Below are positions 5,478 to 7,234 of a DNA stretch of 7,234 bases, piece after piece. This stretch comes from Candidatus Moranbacteria bacterium GW2011_GWE2_36_40 (GTDB lineage: Bacteria; Patescibacteriota; Minisyncoccia; Moranbacterales; GWC2-37-73): contig LBRX01000060.1 in the NCBI GenBank assembly GCA_000991645.1, forward strand, positions 1 through 7,234, given 5' to 3'. The notes under the pieces are model-generated. The model had not been told where the DNA came from. It searched no databases and worked only from the letters and a program-made list of their open reading frames with translations. Within the stretch, counting starts at the first letter, position 1, and each line of letters opens with the position of its first letter. The position numbers and the translations under genes are program-made.

Positions 5478-5521
5478 TTTTTAAAGTTTGTAAGGTTATA
5501 ATGTTCGTAAAGTTATTGTAG
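5478..5521. repeat. Degenerate 9-nt tandem repeat upstream of proS
   Basis: Five adjacent units can be read: TTTTTAAAG, TTTGTAAGG, TTATAATG, TTCGTAAAG and TTATTGTAG, with consensus near TTnnTAAAG and one unit a base short. The block fills most of the space between the proS ATG and its predicted promoter, so it would form much of the 5' leader or the promoter itself. Confidence 0.4.
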
Positions 5522-5542
5522 CAAACTTTTGCTTTATTGCAA
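5515..5542 (-). promoter_or_regulatory. proS: Candidate proS promoter
   Basis: On the minus strand, TTGCAA (5542-5537), a 16-nt spacer and TACAAT (5520-5515) lie just downstream of the HIT terminator, about 46 nt before the proS ATG. An overlapping alternative is TTGCTA (18-nt spacer) TATAAC nearer the gene. Both are predictions in AT-rich DNA. Confidence 0.4.
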
Positions 5543-5543
5543 G

Positions 5544-5571
5544 AAAAAAACAGTCCAAAACTCAAGACTGT
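5544..5571 (-). terminator. Intrinsic terminator after the HIT gene
   Basis: On the minus strand, ACAGTC (5571-5566) pairs with GACTGT (5555-5550) across a 10-nt loop and is followed by seven T (5550-5544, the last stem base included). Two more bases can extend the stem through a G-T pair. It lies about 30 nt beyond the HIT stop and separates the kinase-HIT transcript from proS. Confidence 0.82.
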
Positions 5572-5601
5572 CTAATCCTAAAATTTTGTTTAAAAAAAAA
5601 T

Positions 5602-6051
5602 CTATTGGCTAATTTTTTTGACCAATTTTTCTAAAACCTCATCGTCTTCTCTTTTGGCATCATGAGTTGAAATATAACCAGGATATTTTTCAAAATACGT
5701 TTCAATTTCTGAGTGTAGCGGTTGCCATTGTTTCATTTTTGTTCCATGCATTGGAAAAAGTTTAGCATGAACATGATCAACACCAAAACCTTCAAAAACC
5801 AATGCTGTTCTTCCAACATCCTCCAATTTTTCATCCAAAAGATTGGCCACCTCCTTTGATGCTTCAATCAATTTTCTTCTCACATCTTCAGGCAAATCAA
5901 AAACATAACTTGAATAATGATTCTTTGGAATAACAACTGTCACACCCTCCGTATTTGGAAAAATAGATAGAAAAGCCAAAAAATCTTCATTTTCCCAAAC
6001 TTTGTGACATGGCACCTCGCCTCTCACTATTTTGCAAAAAATACAATCCAT
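5602..6051 (-). CDS. HIT-family (histidine triad) nucleotide hydrolase/transferase-like protein
   Basis: A 149-residue cytosolic protein of the HIT superfamily, whose members cleave nucleotide phosphoramidates or dinucleoside polyphosphates. The N-terminus MDCIFCKI has the CxxC that often binds zinc with later histidines. PNTEGVTVVIPKNHY (residues 32-46) is the central strand pair. The triad region DHVHAKLFPMHG (92-103) keeps His93 and His95, where His95 matches the catalytic middle histidine of HxHxHxx, but the third histidine is Lys97. The C-terminal tail (about 104-149) is longer than in Hint-type proteins. The exact substrate cannot be told. The start 21 nt after the histidine kinase stop suggests cotranscription, ending at 5544-5571. 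No Shine-Dalgarno is visible. Confidence 0.92.
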   Translation of the reverse strand: MDCIFCKIVRGEVPCHKVWENEDFLAFLSIFPNTEGVTVVIPKNHYSSYVFDLPEDVRRKLIEASKEVANLLDEKLEDVGRTALVFEGFGVDHVHAKLFPMHGTKMKQWQPLHSEIETYFEKYPGYISTHDAKREDDEVLEKLVKKISQ

Positions 6052-6072
6052 AAAAATTACACAGTTAAAAAA

Positions 6073-7234
6073 TTATTGCACATGCTCGACTGGAATTTCA
6101 ATAATAAATCTGCTTCCTTTTCCAGCTCCGTCAGATTCAACCCAAACTTGACCGTGGTGAGCTTCGGCAATGGCTTTTCCAACATAAAGACCCAGACCAG
6201 TTCCACCAACATGAAGTCGTGAAACATCTTTTCCTCGAGAAAACTTTTTGAAAAGATATGGGATTTCTTCTTTTGGAATTCCAATACCAGTATCAGAAAC
6301 AGTAATGCGAACAACTTTTCCAAATTCAGATTTTTGATTAGCAATTACAAATCCTTTTTCATCTATAAACACCCCACTATCCCTAAGTTCAGTATTGATC
6401 GTAACTCCACCAGCTTCCGTATACTTCAAAGCATTATCAATAAAATTAGAAACCAATTCTTTAATCTTTGAAGCATCCATCACAATTTCAGGAATCTTTG
6501 TCTTGGAAAATTTCAGATCAAGATAAAATTTCTTGTTTTTTGCAATCAAAATAAAATTATCATACAGCTCGTTGATTATTTTTTCAACACTCTCCGGAGC
6601 AAAAGCGTATTGCAATCTTCCAGACTCAATGCGAGAAACATTAAGAAGCTCCTCAATCAAATTCACCAATCTTTCGGCTGAAACATAAATCTTATCCAAC
6701 GCACCCCGCACACTCTCACTCACTTCTCCATATGACCCTTCCAATAAAAGCGAAGAGAAGCCCTTGATTGCGGTAATTGGTGTGCGCAGCTGATGTGAAG
6801 CAATCGAAATAAATTCTGTTTTTGCATTGTCCAATTTCCGCAATTCATCATTTGCAATTGCCAATTTGTTCGCCATAGTCTGTAATTCATCTTTACGTTC
6901 AATTTCAACCTCGACACTTCTAACTAATTTATATGCAAAAAAAGTAAGTGCCACGAATATTAAACCTTGCGATATAAATTCTGAAACACCTTTTGCCGTA
7001 AATAATTGCACTAAACTCAAAACAATAACACCCAACGCAAGTAATTCAGTATAAATTATTTTAATATTCAACAAGCGATGTTTTATAATTGCGTAACCAC
7101 TAAATACATTCAAGAAAACTACACTATATATGCCCAGGCGAGAATAAAATGTATAATTAACGCTATTCTTTATAAGATCAACCAAAACAACATTTATTAA
7201 AATTGCAATAAAAATAAAAATAAAAAGACCTGTA
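6073..7234 (-). CDS. Membrane sensor histidine kinase (N-terminus beyond the window)
   Basis: A two-component sensor kinase. The frame stays open to the last complete codon at 7231-7233, so the gene is partial and a TTG at 7185 need not be its start. About four membrane segments are visible: TGLFIFIFIAILINVVL at the window edge, then segments around YSVVFLNVFSGYAII, LLALGVIVLSLVQLF and GLIFVALTFFAYKLV. The motif IIKHRLLNIKII resembles the end of the 7TM sensor region common in such kinases. A charged, coiled-coil-like linker leads to the DHp domain with phospho-acceptor His in FISIASHQLRTPITAIKG (codon 6793-6795). The ATPase domain has an N box (NFIDNALKY), G1 (DTGIGIP), an F box (YLFKKFSRG) and G2 (GGTGLGLYVGK), so all catalytic motifs are intact. 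An extra RDSGVFIDEKGFVIANQKSEF loop precedes G1. Its signal is unknown, and the double-REC protein is one possible partner. Confidence 0.95.
   Translation of the reverse strand, partial: TGLFIFIFIAILINVVLVDLIKNSVNYTFYSRLGIYSVVFLNVFSGYAIIKHRLLNIKIIYTELLALGVIVLSLVQLFTAKGVSEFISQGLIFVALTFFAYKLVRSVEVEIERKDELQTMANKLAIANDELRKLDNAKTEFISIASHQLRTPITAIKGFSSLLLEGSYGEVSESVRGALDKIYVSAERLVNLIEELLNVSRIESGRLQYAFAPESVEKIINELYDNFILIAKNKKFYLDLKFSKTKIPEIVMDASKIKELVSNFIDNALKYTEAGGVTINTELRDSGVFIDEKGFVIANQKSEFGKVVRITVSDTGIGIPKEEIPYLFKKFSRGKDVSRLHVGGTGLGLYVGKAIAEAHHGQVWVESDGAGKGSRFIIEIPVEHVQ

Noticed and set aside
6057..6344. Minus-strand frame overlapping the 3' end of the histidine kinase
   Set aside because: It covers the kinase ATPase motifs in another frame and has no recognisable motifs of its own.

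Overview
This 7.2 kb AT-rich window is bacterial and probably comes from a Candidate Phyla Radiation (Patescibacteria, Parcubacteria-like) genome. That placement is an inference. It rests on the short ProRS without a large insertion, the membrane histidine kinase whose N-terminal part resembles the 7TM type, a two-REC response regulator with no output domain, a HIT protein with an HVHAK signature, sparse Shine-Dalgarno sequences, and an intergenic TGTCAT...ATGACA hairpin repeat. TGA appears to be an ordinary stop codon.

All recognisable genes lie on the minus strand, so the transcriptional order runs from right to left. At the right edge is a sensor histidine kinase whose N-terminus is cut off by the window end (6073-7234). 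A HIT-family protein follows 21 bp later (5602-6051) and ends at a clear terminator (5544-5571). Next comes proS (4289-5468), broken by an internal frameshifting deletion. A 190-bp spacer then carries a MITE/REP-like hairpin element (4152-4242). It is followed by an intact ispH (3226-4098) with its own terminator (3180-3202), a double-receiver response regulator (2325-3122), and a RimJ/RimL-type GNAT acetyltransferase starting 4 nt later and broken by a frameshift near 2045 (1801-2320).

From 1381 to 1800 there is no ordinary gene. This stretch holds back-to-back, overlapping sigma70-like promoters (1482-1517), a 28-bp near-palindrome (1540-1567), a plus-strand 51-codon reading frame (1568-1723) and a strong terminator (1741-1776). 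The plus-strand unit could be a gene remnant, a very small gene or a small RNA. The minus-strand promoter of the pair drives a two-gene operon: a SLOG/LOG-like nucleotide-binding protein (883-1380) and an S51 peptidase E-like protein (137-886), joined by an ATGA overlap. The first 136 bp hold short direct repeats and no gene.

Functionally the window mixes housekeeping genes (proS, ispH), signalling genes (histidine kinase, double-REC regulator) and accessory enzymes (HIT, GNAT, SLOG, S51). The most notable observations are the two broken genes, above all the essential proS with an apparent deletion at a TCAAACA microhomology, and the unexplained plus-strand unit at 1489-1776. I found no CRISPR array, tRNA, rRNA or transposase.
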